This document shows, piece by piece, positions 8,271-16,818 of a stretch of DNA of 64,000 nt. This DNA is from Anoxybacillus flavithermus (lineage in GTDB: Bacteria > Bacillota > Bacilli > Bacillales > Anoxybacillaceae), in contig NZ_PEDM01000003.1 of assembly GCF_002742685.1 (NCBI RefSeq), positions 1-64,000 of the forward strand, read 5' to 3'. The notes under the pieces are model-generated. The model saw nothing but the letters and a program-made list of their open reading frames with translations. It made no database searches and was not told the DNA's origin. The position numbers and the translations under genes are program-made. Positions within the stretch are counted from its first letter, which is position 1. Each line of letters begins with the position of its first letter.

Positions 8271-9438
8271 ACAGTCTTTCAAGAAATCGTCTCATGCGCC
8301 GAATCGCCTCCTGTAATTGCTCGAGCGATGATGCATATGAACAGCGAATATATCCTTCTCCACTTGCTCCAAACACATAACCAGGAACAACAGCAACTTT
8401 TTCCTCTAATAATAAACGCTCCGCAAACTGCTCTGATGTCATTCCTGTTGACTGAATGGAAGGAAAAGCATAAAATGCTCCCCCTGGCATATGACAAGAA
8501 AGACCAATTTCATTTAATGATTGAACAAAAAAGTTGCGCCGTTGTCGGTAACTTTTTTTCATTTGCTCGACATCGCCTGCTCCGTTTCGCAACGCTTCAA
8601 TGGCTGCATATTGAGCCATCGTTGGAGCACACATCATTGTATATTGATGAATTTTTAACATCGCCATCGCTAAATCTTTCGGTGCCGCAATAAAACCTAG
8701 TCGCCATCCTGTCATCGCAAATCCTTTTGAAAATCCATTAATTAAAATTGTCCGTTCTCGCATGTGAGCAATGGCAGGAAAGCTTGTGTATTGTTCGTCG
8801 TAACATAACTCCGCATAAATCTCATCTGAAATAACAAGCAAATCATGTTTTGCTACGATGCGCGCGATTTGCACCAGTTCTTCCCTATTCAATACCGTTC
8901 CTGTCGGGTTATTTGGCGAACAAATAATTAATGCTTTTGTTTTCGGCGTCACGACTTGTTCAATTTGCTCGGGTTGCAATTTGAATTGGTGCTTTCCACT
9001 CGTTTGAATCGGAATTGGGACACCTCCGGCTAACGAAACGAGCGGTGCGTACGAAACAAAGCTCGGCTCAACAACAATGACTTCATCGCCCGGATTCAAA
9101 ATAGCTCTAAGAGAAACATCTAGCGCTTGACTTGCCCCGACCGTCACAATAATTTCATTTGCCGGGTCGTACAGCACTTCGAAACGACGTGCCAAATAAT
9201 CGCTAATTTCTTTTCGTAATTCCCATAAACCTGCGTTTGCTGTGTATGATGTATATCCTTGTTCTAATGATAAAATACAAGCTTCTCGCACACTCCAAGG
9301 GGTAATAAAATCCGGCTCACCAACCCCTAGCGAAATGACCCCTTCCATACTTGCTGCTAAATCAAAAAAGCGCCGAATACCGGATGGTTGTAACCGCGAC
9401 ACGGTATCAGATACATATGTTTTCGTCTTTTGCATCAT
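8269..9438 (-). CDS. alaT: Class I/II aminotransferase, alanine transaminase type
   Basis: This 389-residue PLP enzyme of fold type I carries GVGEPDF near the N-terminus, the SPNNPTGTV loop, DEIYAEL, and the Schiff-base lysine in GFSKGFAMTGWRLG. Gene order (alaR then alaT with a 4-base ATGA overlap) matches B. subtilis yugG-yugH, the alanine transaminase and its regulator. Two tandem ATGs are possible starts (9438 or 9435). Translation is probably coupled to alaR, since only a weak GTGG precedes the start. Confidence 0.93.
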   Translation of the reverse strand: MMQKTKTYVSDTVSRLQPSGIRRFFDLAASMEGVISLGVGEPDFITPWSVREACILSLEQGYTSYTANAGLWELRKEISDYLARRFEVLYDPANEIIVTVGASQALDVSLRAILNPGDEVIVVEPSFVSYAPLVSLAGGVPIPIQTSGKHQFKLQPEQIEQVVTPKTKALIICSPNNPTGTVLNREELVQIARIVAKHDLLVISDEIYAELCYDEQYTSFPAIAHMRERTILINGFSKGFAMTGWRLGFIAAPKDLAMAMLKIHQYTMMCAPTMAQYAAIEALRNGAGDVEQMKKSYRQRRNFFVQSLNEIGLSCHMPGGAFYAFPSIQSTGMTSEQFAERLLLEEKVAVVPGYVFGASGEGYIRCSYASSLEQLQEAIRRMRRFLERL

Positions 9439-9935
9439 GGAGCCACCACGATTCTTCGATCTTGATCACCTTGTTCAAATACGGTTCCATCATGTTTATA
9501 TTTCTTTAAAATAAAGTGAGTTGTCGTTGAAATAACGGAGTCGAGCGTTGATAATTTTTCAGAGACAAAATGGGCGATCTCAGACATGGAACGTCCTTCA
9601 ATGACAACAGATAAATCATATGCACCCGACATTAAATAGACGGATTTGACCTCTGGAAAGCGATAAATACGTTCTGCTACTTCATCGAATCCGACACCGC
9701 GCTTTGGTGTCACTTTTACATCGATCATGGCTGTCACACCCTCATGCCCATCGACTTTTCTCCAGTCAACAATCGTTGCATATTGTACAATGACTTTTGC
9801 TTCTTCTAGCTTTTTTATGATATGCTCCACTTCTGAAACAGAAAGGGAAACCATTTTCGCCATCGTATCAATCGGCAATCGCGCGTTTTTTTCTAACAGT
9901 TCAACAATTTCGATTTCTTTTTCAGTTAGCTTCAT
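9435..9935 (-). CDS. alaR: Lrp/AsnC-family regulator AlaR
   Basis: This 166-residue regulator has an N-terminal winged HTH (residues ~5-60: IVELLEKNARLPIDTMAKM...VEHIIKKLEEA) and a C-terminal RAM/ACT-like domain (GVGFDEVAERIYRFPEVKSVYLMSGAYDLSVVIEG) that normally binds an amino-acid effector. It is co-transcribed with alaT, as in B. subtilis. The ATG at 9935 follows AGGAGG by 7 bases; an in-frame ATG at 9953 lies upstream of that site. Confidence 0.93.
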   Translation of the reverse strand: MKLTEKEIEIVELLEKNARLPIDTMAKMVSLSVSEVEHIIKKLEEAKVIVQYATIVDWRKVDGHEGVTAMIDVKVTPKRGVGFDEVAERIYRFPEVKSVYLMSGAYDLSVVIEGRSMSEIAHFVSEKLSTLDSVISTTTHFILKKYKHDGTVFEQGDQDRRIVVAP

Positions 9936-9993
9936 ACGAATCCCTCCTGTCATAAATTTTCACACAATTTAGAAAAAAATGCACGCATTTTTT

Positions 9994-10023
9994 CAAAAAA
10001 AGAAGCAAGTCGACATCGCTTGC
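9994..10023 (-). terminator. Terminator of sodC
   Basis: On the minus strand AGCAAG-CGATGTCGA-CTTGCT is followed by TCTTTTTTT, directly after the SOD gene. Confidence 0.75.
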
Positions 10024-10025
10024 TG

Positions 10026-10538
10026 CTACCGTTTTTTTATGACACCGCATGCGATTCGCTTGCCTGCATTTCCCGCTGGCTGAGACATCCCATCGTCTTT
10101 TCCTTCATGGATCACAATAGATGTCCCATTTTTTGTAAACAGACCATTTTTCTCTTCTGATAAATTGACATTCGGAGCCATCAATTGTACTTTGACTGTT
10201 CCATCTTCTTTCACGATTAAATTCGGTAAATCACCTGCATGCGCCCCCTCTGGATGAAGAAGACCGTGCTCTTTTCCTTCTGGATTAAAATGTTCCCCCG
10301 CTGATTGAAATTCAGGCGTTTCGCATATTCCTTTGTCATGAATATGCATCCCATGCTCCCCTGGTGGAAGTCCCTTTAAATCAATGTCTAGTTTTACTCC
10401 TTGAGGCTGTTGAGACATTTTAATCGTTCCAAGCGAGTCGCCGTCTTCGTTAATCATATTGACATCGACGTTTTTTACTTTTTCCTCCATACAACCGCTT
10501 ATAAGTAATAAAAGGACACATACAATCACTTGGCGCAC
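10026..10538 (-). CDS. sodC: Cu/Zn superoxide dismutase-family lipoprotein
   Basis: This 170-residue protein has a short lipoprotein signal with lipobox LISGC (Cys16), so it should sit on the outer face of the membrane. The Cu/Zn SOD fold is clear: GEHGMHIHD (His65, His67), GEHFNP (His83), His91, His100, Asp103, and IVIHEGKDD (His144), plus C72/C164 for the structural disulfide. All expected Cu and Zn ligands seem present. It resembles YojM of B. subtilis. The start is GTG, 7 bases after GGAGG. Confidence 0.9.
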   Translation of the reverse strand: MRQVIVCVLLLLISGCMEEKVKNVDVNMINEDGDSLGTIKMSQQPQGVKLDIDLKGLPPGEHGMHIHDKGICETPEFQSAGEHFNPEGKEHGLLHPEGAHAGDLPNLIVKEDGTVKVQLMAPNVNLSEEKNGLFTKNGTSIVIHEGKDDGMSQPAGNAGKRIACGVIKKR

Positions 10539-10591
10539 AATAAGCCCTCCAACTACATATTTACCACTTATTATGCCCCATCTATGTTCAT

Positions 10592-10789
10592 TTAATCGTC
10601 TACTTGTTGTTTTTTCAACTGTTCTTCTAATTGTTTCGCTTTTTCCTCTTGACGCTTTGAAATTTTTATAATTACTCGCATTGTCAGCACTGCCGCAATA
10701 AAAAATGCCGTAAATGAAATGGCGGCAGGAATGTACTCTGTTTTATCTTCTGGGAAGTATAAAAACAATCCAAATATGATGTCAGTCAT
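10592..10789 (-). CDS. Small membrane protein, unknown function
   Basis: This 65-residue protein has one or two N-terminal hydrophobic segments ([11 protein letters not shown] and [22 protein letters not shown]) and a highly charged coiled-coil-like tail of Lys, Glu and Gln. The ATG at 10789 follows AGAGG by 8 bases; a longer in-frame reading from 10822 starts before that site. I do not recognise the family. It lies upstream of sodC in the same direction. Confidence 0.65.
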   Translation of the reverse strand: MTDIIFGLFLYFPEDKTEYIPAAISFTAFFIAAVLTMRVIIKISKRQEEKAKQLEEQLKKQQVDD

Positions 10790-10902
10790 ATAATCAACCT
10801 CTCCATATAGCTTCACACTCATTATATCATAAAGACAATTGTATCACTTTGCAAAAAGGAATATAATTGGATTCGTAAACAAAAAAGGGGAGGCGTATTC
10901 GT

Positions 10903-11331
10903 TTGAAAAACGTCGTAATCCACAAAGTCATTACATTTGTATTCACGGAGGCACAATTGAGGGGGTATTGGAACGAACAGAAACAAAAAATTCCGTTTGA
11001 ATCTTTAACAAATGAGCAGTTGATGGCATTAGCCGAAGACATGTTAGCAAACTCTTCTCATAGCCAGCTCGAACAACATATTTTGGATCATGGTTGGCGT
11101 GTAAAAGAAGAAACAGAAGGACAAGTGCTTGCAGAAGATGACTCACGTGAACATGTGCATGTGGAAGTGATCGATACAACGAAACAAGGGTCGCCATCAA
11201 CGAAATTGTTTATCGATCGTTTATCGCAAATCGAATGTTCACAATGCGGATTTTCTTTTTATGTTCGCAATGTAAACGCTGACACAGAACATTTAAAATG
11301 TCCAAGCTGCCTCCAGCTACTAAAAAACTGA
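10903..11331 (+). CDS. Uncharacterised protein with C-terminal zinc ribbon
   Basis: This 142-residue protein starts with TTG after AAAGGGGAGG. The N-terminal two thirds are acidic and helical; the last ~35 residues hold IECSQCGF and LKCPSCLQL, two CxxC pairs 22 residues apart that look like a zinc ribbon. It ends 22 bases before the transporter gene and may be co-transcribed with it. Family not recognised; a nucleic-acid or regulatory role is possible. Confidence 0.72.
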   Translation: MKNVVIHKVITFVFTEAQLRGYWNEQKQKIPFESLTNEQLMALAEDMLANSSHSQLEQHILDHGWRVKEETEGQVLAEDDSREHVHVEVIDTTKQGSPSTKLFIDRLSQIECSQCGFSFYVRNVNADTEHLKCPSCLQLLKN

Positions 11332-11353
11332 AAGAAGAAAGGAATGACACAAC

Positions 11354-12679
11354 GTGCATGAGGCAATCACTCATGAAGTAAGCAATTTTCAATACTATGC
11401 GGCCATTGCAATCTTTTTGATTACATACGCCATTATCATCTCAGAAAAAGTGAATCGTGCTGTCATCGCTTTATTAGGTGCCGCTTTTATGATTATTTTC
11501 GGCATCGTCGATTTACATCAAGCATACACGCATCATATCGAATGGGGAACAATCACGCTTTTAATCGGTATGATGATCCTTGTTAGCATTACGAGCAAAT
11601 CTGGCTTTTTCCAATATGTTGCGGTTAAAGCTGCAAAAATGGCGAAAGGAAGCCCAATTAACATTTTAGTCATTTTATCATTGCTGACAGCTGTTCTTTC
11701 TGCCTTTCTCGACAATGTGACAACCGTTTTGTTAATTGTTCCGGTTACATTTTCTATTACACGTATGTTAGAAGTAGACCCTGTTCCGTTTTTAATTTCT
11801 GAAGTGCTTTTCTCAAATATCGGTGGTACAGCAACATTAATTGGAGATCCGCCAAACATTATGATTGGCTCTGCTAATAAACATTTAACGTTTAACGACT
11901 TTTTATTTAATTTAGGTCCTGTTGTTCTCATCATCATGGCTGTTGTTATTGCTATTTTGTACGTGTTTTATCGCAAACGTCTTCAAGCAAATGCGGCGCT
12001 CATCGAACGTCTCATGAAACTCGATGAAAAACAATACATTAAAGATGCTGTACTATTGAAAAAATCCGTTTCTGTTCTTGGATTAACAATTTTAGGGTTT
12101 ATGCTCCATTCAGTGATTCACGTCGATGCAGCAGTCATCGCCATGACAGGCGCTATCATTTTAATGATGATCGGCGTAAAAGAACACGATTTAGAGGAAG
12201 TGTTCGCTTCTGTTGAATGGACAACCATTTTCTTCTTCGCTGGATTGTTTACGCTCGTCGGCGGACTCGTCGATATCGGGCTTATTAAAAGTTTGGCCGA
12301 GAAAGCATTAGAAATCACAGGGGGAGATATTCATTATGCGTCTTATTTAATTCTTTGGGTGTCTGGAATCGCATCTGCAACAATTGACAATATTCCGTTT
12401 GTTGCAACGATGATTCCACTCATTCAAGATATGGCTGTCGGCATGGGATTATCTCCAGACTCAGCACAAATTGACGTCTTATGGTGGTCTTTAGCGCTTG
12501 GCGCTTGTTTAGGTGGAAACGGTACGTTAATTGGGGCATCTGCTAACGTGATCGTTGCAGGTATCGCTTCGCGTGAAGGGCATGGGTTTAGCTATTTTGA
12601 TTTTCTAAAAATCGGGGCACCGCTCACACTTATTTCCTTGCTTATTTCACACGGCTATATTTTCATTCGTTATTTATAA
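11354..12679 (+). CDS. ArsB/NhaD-type ion transporter
   Basis: This 441-residue membrane protein has about 11-12 hydrophobic segments. The ion-transporter superfamily signatures FLDNVTTVLLIVPV and GGTATLIGDPPNIMIG are near residues 120 and 160, and a second repeat has TIDNIPFVATMIP and GGNGTLIGASANVIVAG. This internal duplication is typical of ArsB/NhaD/CitM carriers. Substrate could be Na+/H+, arsenite or a carboxylate; no ars genes are nearby. The start is GTG, about 10 bases after AAAGGA. Confidence 0.85.
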   Translation: MHEAITHEVSNFQYYAAIAIFLITYAIIISEKVNRAVIALLGAAFMIIFGIVDLHQAYTHHIEWGTITLLIGMMILVSITSKSGFFQYVAVKAAKMAKGSPINILVILSLLTAVLSAFLDNVTTVLLIVPVTFSITRMLEVDPVPFLISEVLFSNIGGTATLIGDPPNIMIGSANKHLTFNDFLFNLGPVVLIIMAVVIAILYVFYRKRLQANAALIERLMKLDEKQYIKDAVLLKKSVSVLGLTILGFMLHSVIHVDAAVIAMTGAIILMMIGVKEHDLEEVFASVEWTTIFFFAGLFTLVGGLVDIGLIKSLAEKALEITGGDIHYASYLILWVSGIASATIDNIPFVATMIPLIQDMAVGMGLSPDSAQIDVLWWSLALGACLGGNGTLIGASANVIVAGIASREGHGFSYFDFLKIGAPLTLISLLISHGYIFIRYL

Positions 12680-12715
12680 AAGCGCTCAAGGCTCGCCTTT
12701 GAGCGTTTTTCTCTT
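12680..12715 (+). terminator. Terminator of the ArsB/NhaD-type gene
   Basis: CGCTCAAGGC and GCCTTTGAGCG pair around a short loop, followed by TTTTTCTCTTTT, immediately after the stop codon. Confidence 0.8.
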
Positions 12716-12748
12716 TTCGTCATATACTGCTTGCAAGGAGGGAGAACG

Positions 12749-13048
12749 ATGTATCCAAACGTTGATATTACACAATTTACACAATCAGCAAAAGCAGTCC
12801 AAAAACTATTTAAAGATGCAACAGCTATTTCAGCAAAAATTGCAAACGATCCTGTTTTTGCAAAACAACTAATGGAGAAAGCACAACAATCAAAACAGGA
12901 AGACGTACAAATACAACTTCAATCGATTGGTATTGAATCTGAAATAAAAAAAATTTCTTTTAATCCAAATACGATCCATATTACGCTTTCCCCGAAAAAA
13001 GGCGAGTCGCCTTGCTGCCAACTCACCTTTTTTCTTTACTGGCGATAA
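12749..13048 (+). CDS. Hypothetical protein (99 residues)
   Basis: This protein starts at the ATG after AAGGAGG (spacing about 8). The first 60 residues are helical and Lys/Gln-rich (FTQSAKAVQKLFKDATAIS, QLMEKAQQSKQEDVQIQL); the rest is strand-like and ends in CCQLTFFLYWR, encoded inside a terminator hairpin (12995-13033). Its last 13 bases overlap the convergent micro-gene. Not recognised. Confidence 0.65.
   Translation: MYPNVDITQFTQSAKAVQKLFKDATAISAKIANDPVFAKQLMEKAQQSKQEDVQIQLQSIGIESEIKKISFNPNTIHITLSPKKGESPCCQLTFFLYWR
12995..13033 (+). terminator. Terminator embedded in the 3' end of the hypothetical gene
   Basis: AAAAAAGGCGAGT and ACTCACCTTTTTT pair with one C-A mismatch around a loop that is itself GC-rich. 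The coding frame of the 12749-13048 gene reads through it. Confidence 0.6.
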
Positions 13049-13185
13049 TTCGGTGACGCCATTTGTTTTTCACCAATATAGGCTGCATCGCGCAAATCAT
13101 AACCATCATCTGTTTCGCTGACATGAATGATATCTTCTTTTGCTCCTAATCGATTTGCGCGAAGCAATTGTTCTTCTTCTCTCAT
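13036..13185 (-). CDS. 49-residue hypothetical micro-protein
   Basis: A complete 50-codon frame starts with ATG 6 bases after GGAGGG (minus strand) and encodes an acidic soluble peptide beginning MREEEQLLRANRLGAKEDI and ending ASPNYRQ. It has no hydrophobic segment. It overlaps the 3' end of the convergent hypothetical gene by 13 bases and is divergent from bioY. The strong ribosome binding site and clean frame support a real gene; I do not know the family. Confidence 0.62.
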   Translation of the reverse strand: MREEEQLLRANRLGAKEDIIHVSETDDGYDLRDAAYIGEKQMASPNYRQ

Positions 13186-13234
13186 TGCTATCCCTCCGTA
13201 TTGTTATGTTGCACAAGAAAACTCTACTTATGTG

Positions 13235-13263
13235 TTGACATTTTTTGTTTCATCATATACGAT
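13235..13263 (+). promoter_or_regulatory. Promoter of bioY
   Basis: TTGACA (13235-13240), a 17-base spacer and TACGAT (13258-13263). The BirA-type operator begins two bases further on. Confidence 0.8.
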
Positions 13264-13264
13264 T

Positions 13265-13295
13265 TTGTTAACAAATATAAAAAGGAGGTTAACAA
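13265..13295 (+). promoter_or_regulatory. BirA-type biotin operator
   Basis: TTGTTAAC (13265-13272) and GTTAACAA (13288-13295) are perfect inverted half-sites with a 15-base spacer, the layout of Firmicute BirA operators. The right half-site overlaps the AAAGGAGG ribosome binding site of bioY. Binding by biotinyl-AMP-loaded BirA would block transcription; the effect on translation is speculation. Confidence 0.85.
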
Positions 13296-13880
13296 ATGCG
13301 TGCGAAAGATTTAACATTTATCGCCATGTTTGCAGCGTTAATGGCGATTGGAGCAAACATTACATCATGGGCTCCTTTTCTTGTCATCGGAGGCGTTCCG
13401 ATTACGCTACAAACATTTTTTTGTGTATTAGCCGGTGCTATTCTCGGATCAAAACGTGGAGCGATGGCCATGACGGTTTACATGCTGATCGGGCTATTCG
13501 GTGCACCTGTTTTTGCACGTTTTAACGGAGGTTTTTCAACGGTGATTGCTCCAACATTTGGATTTATTCTTTCTTTTATTCTTGCTGCATATGTAACTGG
13601 CTTACTTATTGAAAAAAGTGGAAATCGTTCTGTAGCTCGCTTTATTATAGCAACAATCATCGGCATGATTATCAACTATGTTGTTGGTACAAATTGGATG
13701 TATATGGCATTTAAATTATGGGCTGAAGCACCAGAAGGCTTCTCATACACAATGGCATGGAGCTGGATGCTCGTTCCGCTGCCAAAAGACATCATTTTAT
13801 CCATCGTCGCTGGTGTAATTGCACCACGCATTTATCGAGCGTTAAACGAACAACAAACATATAACGAATATGTTGCATAA
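13296..13880 (+). CDS. bioY: Biotin transporter S component BioY
   Basis: This 194-residue membrane protein has about six hydrophobic helices and BioY motifs: ITLQTFFCVLAGAILGSKRGAMAM, the GLFGAPVFARFNGGFSTVIAPTFGF stretch split over the loop near residue 75, and MLVPLPKDIILSIVAG. BioY captures biotin and works alone or with an ECF energising module; no ecfAT genes are in the window. It is under a BirA-type operator, so expression should rise when biotin is scarce. Confidence 0.95.
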   Translation: MRAKDLTFIAMFAALMAIGANITSWAPFLVIGGVPITLQTFFCVLAGAILGSKRGAMAMTVYMLIGLFGAPVFARFNGGFSTVIAPTFGFILSFILAAYVTGLLIEKSGNRSVARFIIATIIGMIINYVVGTNWMYMAFKLWAEAPEGFSYTMAWSWMLVPLPKDIILSIVAGVIAPRIYRALNEQQTYNEYVA

Positions 13881-13881
13881 G

Positions 13882-13917
13882 AAAAAGGAAGTTCGGTTAC
13901 AGCCCGACTTCCTTTTT
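13882..13917. terminator. Bidirectional terminator, bioY / yuiC
   Basis: AAAAAGGAAGTTCGG and CCCGACTTCCTTTTT flank a six-base loop between the convergent genes. It includes the final codons of yuiC. Confidence 0.85.
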
Positions 13918-14598
13918 CTTTATATATTGTTGTCGAAACACTTGCATCGCTTCATTTTCGTTTAGTGTCATCATCTCTTGCTCCGATAATTTTCCATCGC
14001 CACGTTTAACGACATATACGTTCACTGTTTTCTTTCCCCAATGTTTATACACATCATCTACCGTTTCATAATACAAATCAATTTTATGACCTTTAATGGC
14101 CGAACCCGTATCTGCAACGACACCATATCCGTATCCCGGAATAAATAAAATCGTTCCAATGGGGAAAATGTTTAAATCTGCAGCGATCGTTGAATACAAA
14201 TCACGTTTCACACGCACACCCGAATATGTAATGCCATAACTCGGATGATCAGGCGTTTTTCCGGTTGATTCCACCCCAGCCGTATATCCTGTTGCTACAA
14301 CCGTAACGGACGGATATTGCGACCAATCAAATGCTTCTTCTAACGTCAACGATTCGTTTGTTGTTTGTTGAGATGATAGTTGTGTCGTTTGCTTCTCATG
14401 TTTTCGAAAGCGATCGGTGACGTACTCATACGTATCTGATGAAAATAATGATTTAAACGAGAAAAAAGAAAAACGTGAAGGTGAAAACCAATCAGATAGC
14501 ATCTTTGCTTCAACGCCTGATATTGATTGAAATGTCGTCATGAACGCACACATAAACAATACAACCATGGTCGTTCGTCTTAACCATTTTATACCCAT
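13897..14598 (-). CDS. yuiC: 3D-domain cell-wall protein YuiC
   Basis: This 233-residue exported protein has an N-terminal hydrophobic anchor or signal (residues ~8-30) and a low-complexity Ser/Phe/Gln linker. The C-terminal 3D domain carries [30 protein letters not shown] and its Asp residues. 3D domains are the double-psi barrel of MltA-like lytic transglycosylases; B. subtilis YuiC acts on peptidoglycan in a stationary-phase/spore context. Followed by yuiB and yuiA upstream, as in B. subtilis. RBS GGAGG precedes the ATG. Confidence 0.9.
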   Translation of the reverse strand: MGIKWLRRTTMVVLFMCAFMTTFQSISGVEAKMLSDWFSPSRFSFFSFKSLFSSDTYEYVTDRFRKHEKQTTQLSSQQTTNESLTLEEAFDWSQYPSVTVVATGYTAGVESTGKTPDHPSYGITYSGVRVKRDLYSTIAADLNIFPIGTILFIPGYGYGVVADTGSAIKGHKIDLYYETVDDVYKHWGKKTVNVYVVKRGDGKLSEQEMMTLNENEAMQVFRQQYIKKKEVGL

Positions 14599-14667
14599 TT
14601 ATTCACTCCTCCCACGGTTGTATTTCTTTCCAACATTCAAACAAAATATACATCAACCGCAAGAGAA

Positions 14668-14699
14668 ATAAAAAAACCTCCACGATTGTGAAGGTTTAA
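14668..14699 (-). terminator. Terminator of yuiB
   Basis: On the minus strand AAACCTTCAC-AATC-GTGGAGGTTTTTTT overlaps the yuiB stop codon. Confidence 0.8.
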
Positions 14700-15019
14700 A
14701 ACATCCGATATCCTTTTTTTCGCAACATCTGAATGACAACACCTGAAACAATGGCCCCAACAATACCGCTACTTAAAATGATTAAATCCGCACTCGCTAA
14801 TGATCCAATACGCTCTTTCACATGCGCCAAGGCAGCAGATGGATTTGTCACGTAGTCCATTACAGATATTTGATCGATCCACAATAATAAAACAAATGGG
14901 CTTAATATTGCCATCGTCCACGTCGTCCGCAAAATCATATTTAATAAAAAGCCGATACCGAAAAATAAAACGAAAAACAATAAAATAGAAATGAATAAAA
15001 CCGGAATGCTCATCTCCAT
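14696..15019 (-). CDS. yuiB: YuiB-like membrane protein
   Basis: This 107-residue protein has three hydrophobic helices (residues ~5-28, ~33-50, ~78-98) and no recognised catalytic motif. It is assigned as YuiB from its position between yuiC and yuiA. Function unknown. GGAGGTG lies 7 bases before the ATG. Confidence 0.8.
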   Translation of the reverse strand: MEMSIPVLFISILLFFVLFFGIGFLLNMILRTTWTMAILSPFVLLLWIDQISVMDYVTNPSAALAHVKERIGSLASADLIILSSGIVGAIVSGVVIQMLRKKGYRMF

Positions 15020-15076
15020 ACGTTTTCACCTCCAATACACCATTTTAAGTGTACTGAAAGCGAAAACATGAGTCAA

Positions 15077-15205
15077 TTATTGCTTTATCACTACTTCATC
15101 TTTTTCTACACCCGTCCCCTCGCAATAGTGACACGTTTCTGAACCACCAACTGCAACGTGAACATAACCGTTCCCCGCACAATATTGACAAGTTGTTTTA
15201 TTCAA
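15077..15205 (-). CDS. yuiA: YuiA-like zinc-finger micro-protein
   Basis: A 42-residue protein with two CxxC-x-G-x-G modules, CQYCAGNGYV and CHYCEGTGVE, like half of a DnaJ Cys-rich zinc domain. The start is TTG after AAGGGGGAGAG. It lies between yuiB and yumB, the conserved place of yuiA. It probably binds one zinc; partner unknown. Confidence 0.85.
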   Translation of the reverse strand: MNKTTCQYCAGNGYVHVAVGGSETCHYCEGTGVEKDEVVIKQ

Positions 15206-15269
15206 AACTCTCTCCCCCTTTTCTTAATTTTCTGATAATTATACATAAAGAGAAATGATTTGTAAAGAA

Positions 15270-15301
15270 AAAACGAGCGAAACGTCACTTCGCTCGTTTT
15301 A
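15270..15301 (-). terminator. Terminator of yumB
   Basis: On the minus strand AACGAGCGAA and TTCGCTCGTT enclose a seven-base loop and are followed by TTTTC, directly after the yumB stop codon. Confidence 0.8.
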
Positions 15302-16516
15302 TAGTAATTTGAATTTCCCTTTTTTCGCAACAAGTGTTGGGCCACCAATTAAGTAAAGGGCACGGTTGTCAATCACTTTTTTCATCACACTTGCCTTTGC
15401 ACCCCAAATTTTCTTACCAAATACTACTCCGATGGCGTCGTCATGACCAAGCGAACACACTGTTCCTTTTAGATCTGGTTTAAACGATTGTAATTCCCCT
15501 TGACCACGAATTAACACAGCTAAGTTTTTCGCGCAAACTTCCCCTTGTTGCATTGCAATTTGCGCTGTTGGCGGATATGGACGGTTTGTTTCTTCGTTAA
15601 TAATTAACGCACAGTCTCCAACAACAAACACATCTTCATGTCCAGGGGCACGTAAGAATGGATCGACTTTCACACGACCGCGCATCGCTTCAAAGCCCGA
15701 TTCGTCAATGACGCGACTTCCGCGTACTCCAGCTGCCCATACAACCGTTCCAGCCTTAATTTCTTCAACTTGGTCATCTTTGCTAACGATAATGCCTTCT
15801 GGTGTACATTCTTTAATTGCTGTGCCGATTTTAAACTCGACACCTTTTTTCTCAAGCACATTTACCGCATATTCAACAAGTTCTGGGTCAAAACCAGGCA
15901 GAACTGTCGGTGCTGCTTCTACGCAGATGATGCGCACTTTATTTGGATCAACGTCATATTCACGGCAAAGTTCTGGGACACGGTTTACAAGCTCACCTAA
16001 AAATTCGATACCTGTAAATCCTGCACCACCAACGACAATCGTCAAACGCTCATCACGTTTTTCTTCTTCTGTGCTATATGTCGCAAACTGATACTCAATA
16101 TGCTCGCGAATTTGACGTGCAGCGTTGACGTTCGCAATCGAGAAGGCATATTCTTTTAAGCCTTTAATGCCAAACGTTTCAGATTCAAATCCAAGAGCAA
16201 CAACTAAATAATCATACGTTAACGGCTCATGGTTTTGAAGCAATACTTGTTTTTGTTCGAGGTTGATTTTTTCAACCGTATCTTGAATAAATTTTACTTT
16301 ACTTTGATCGATGACATCTGCAATTGCATAGCGAACGCGCTCGTGATGCAACGTTCCTGCAGCTGCCTCATGCAACCATGTTGATTCATAATGGTAATCA
16401 TGTTTGTTGACAAGCGTAATGCTTGCCTCATTGACGCCAATCATCTTTTGTAAACGCGTCACTGTCATTAATCCACCATAACCTGCACCTAATACAACAA
16501 CATTTGGCTTCTTCAA
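15299..16516 (-). CDS. yumB: Type II NADH dehydrogenase (YumB-like)
   Basis: This flavoprotein of about 405 residues has an N-terminal FAD-binding GAGYGGL, a central NAD-binding [14 protein letters not shown], the VVWAAGVRG segment, VVGDCALI, and the quinone-site [11 protein letters not shown]. It passes electrons from NADH to quinone without proton pumping. The start is uncertain: TTG at 16516 matches the family N-terminus (KKPNVVVLG), while GTG codons at 16525 and 16531 are alternatives near AAAGGTGG. A Rex-type site lies 72 bases upstream. Confidence 0.93.
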   Translation of the reverse strand: MKKPNVVVLGAGYGGLMTVTRLQKMIGVNEASITLVNKHDYHYESTWLHEAAAGTLHHERVRYAIADVIDQSKVKFIQDTVEKINLEQKQVLLQNHEPLTYDYLVVALGFESETFGIKGLKEYAFSIANVNAARQIREHIEYQFATYSTEEEKRDERLTIVVGGAGFTGIEFLGELVNRVPELCREYDVDPNKVRIICVEAAPTVLPGFDPELVEYAVNVLEKKGVEFKIGTAIKECTPEGIIVSKDDQVEEIKAGTVVWAAGVRGSRVIDESGFEAMRGRVKVDPFLRAPGHEDVFVVGDCALIINEETNRPYPPTAQIAMQQGEVCAKNLAVLIRGQGELQSFKPDLKGTVCSLGHDDAIGVVFGKKIWGAKASVMKKVIDNRALYLIGGPTLVAKKGKFKLL

Positions 16517-16587
16517 GCGAATCACTTCCACCTTTTCTTATTTTTTTTAGCTTGCGCTTTTTGAACGATTTTTATCGTTTAGAAAGT

Positions 16588-16605
16588 TTGTGAATTTATT
16601 CACGA
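16588..16605 (-). promoter_or_regulatory. Candidate Rex (redox) operator upstream of yumB
   Basis: TTGTGA-ATTTAT-TCACGA fits the Rex consensus TTGTGA-W6-TCACAA with one mismatch, and lies in the AT-rich region between the divergent yumB and yumC. Rex releases DNA when NADH is high, and represses ndh in B. subtilis, so control of yumB is plausible. The yumB promoter itself is not clear to me. Confidence 0.68.
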
Positions 16606-16818
16606 AATAGACCAAAAAAATACAACGTTTTGTAACAAAGTTGTCATTTCTACGTTAACATCTTATTCTTTTTTTCTCTCTTTTTCAAGACTTATTTGTT
16701 CAATTTTTGGTCATAATTTTTGTCGAGTTCATGTCGAAATTTTCAAAACAACAAAAGCGTTCAACCATTTTTTATGGTATGATAATACGTGAGAATTTAC
16801 GTTTTAGGAGGAATGAAC

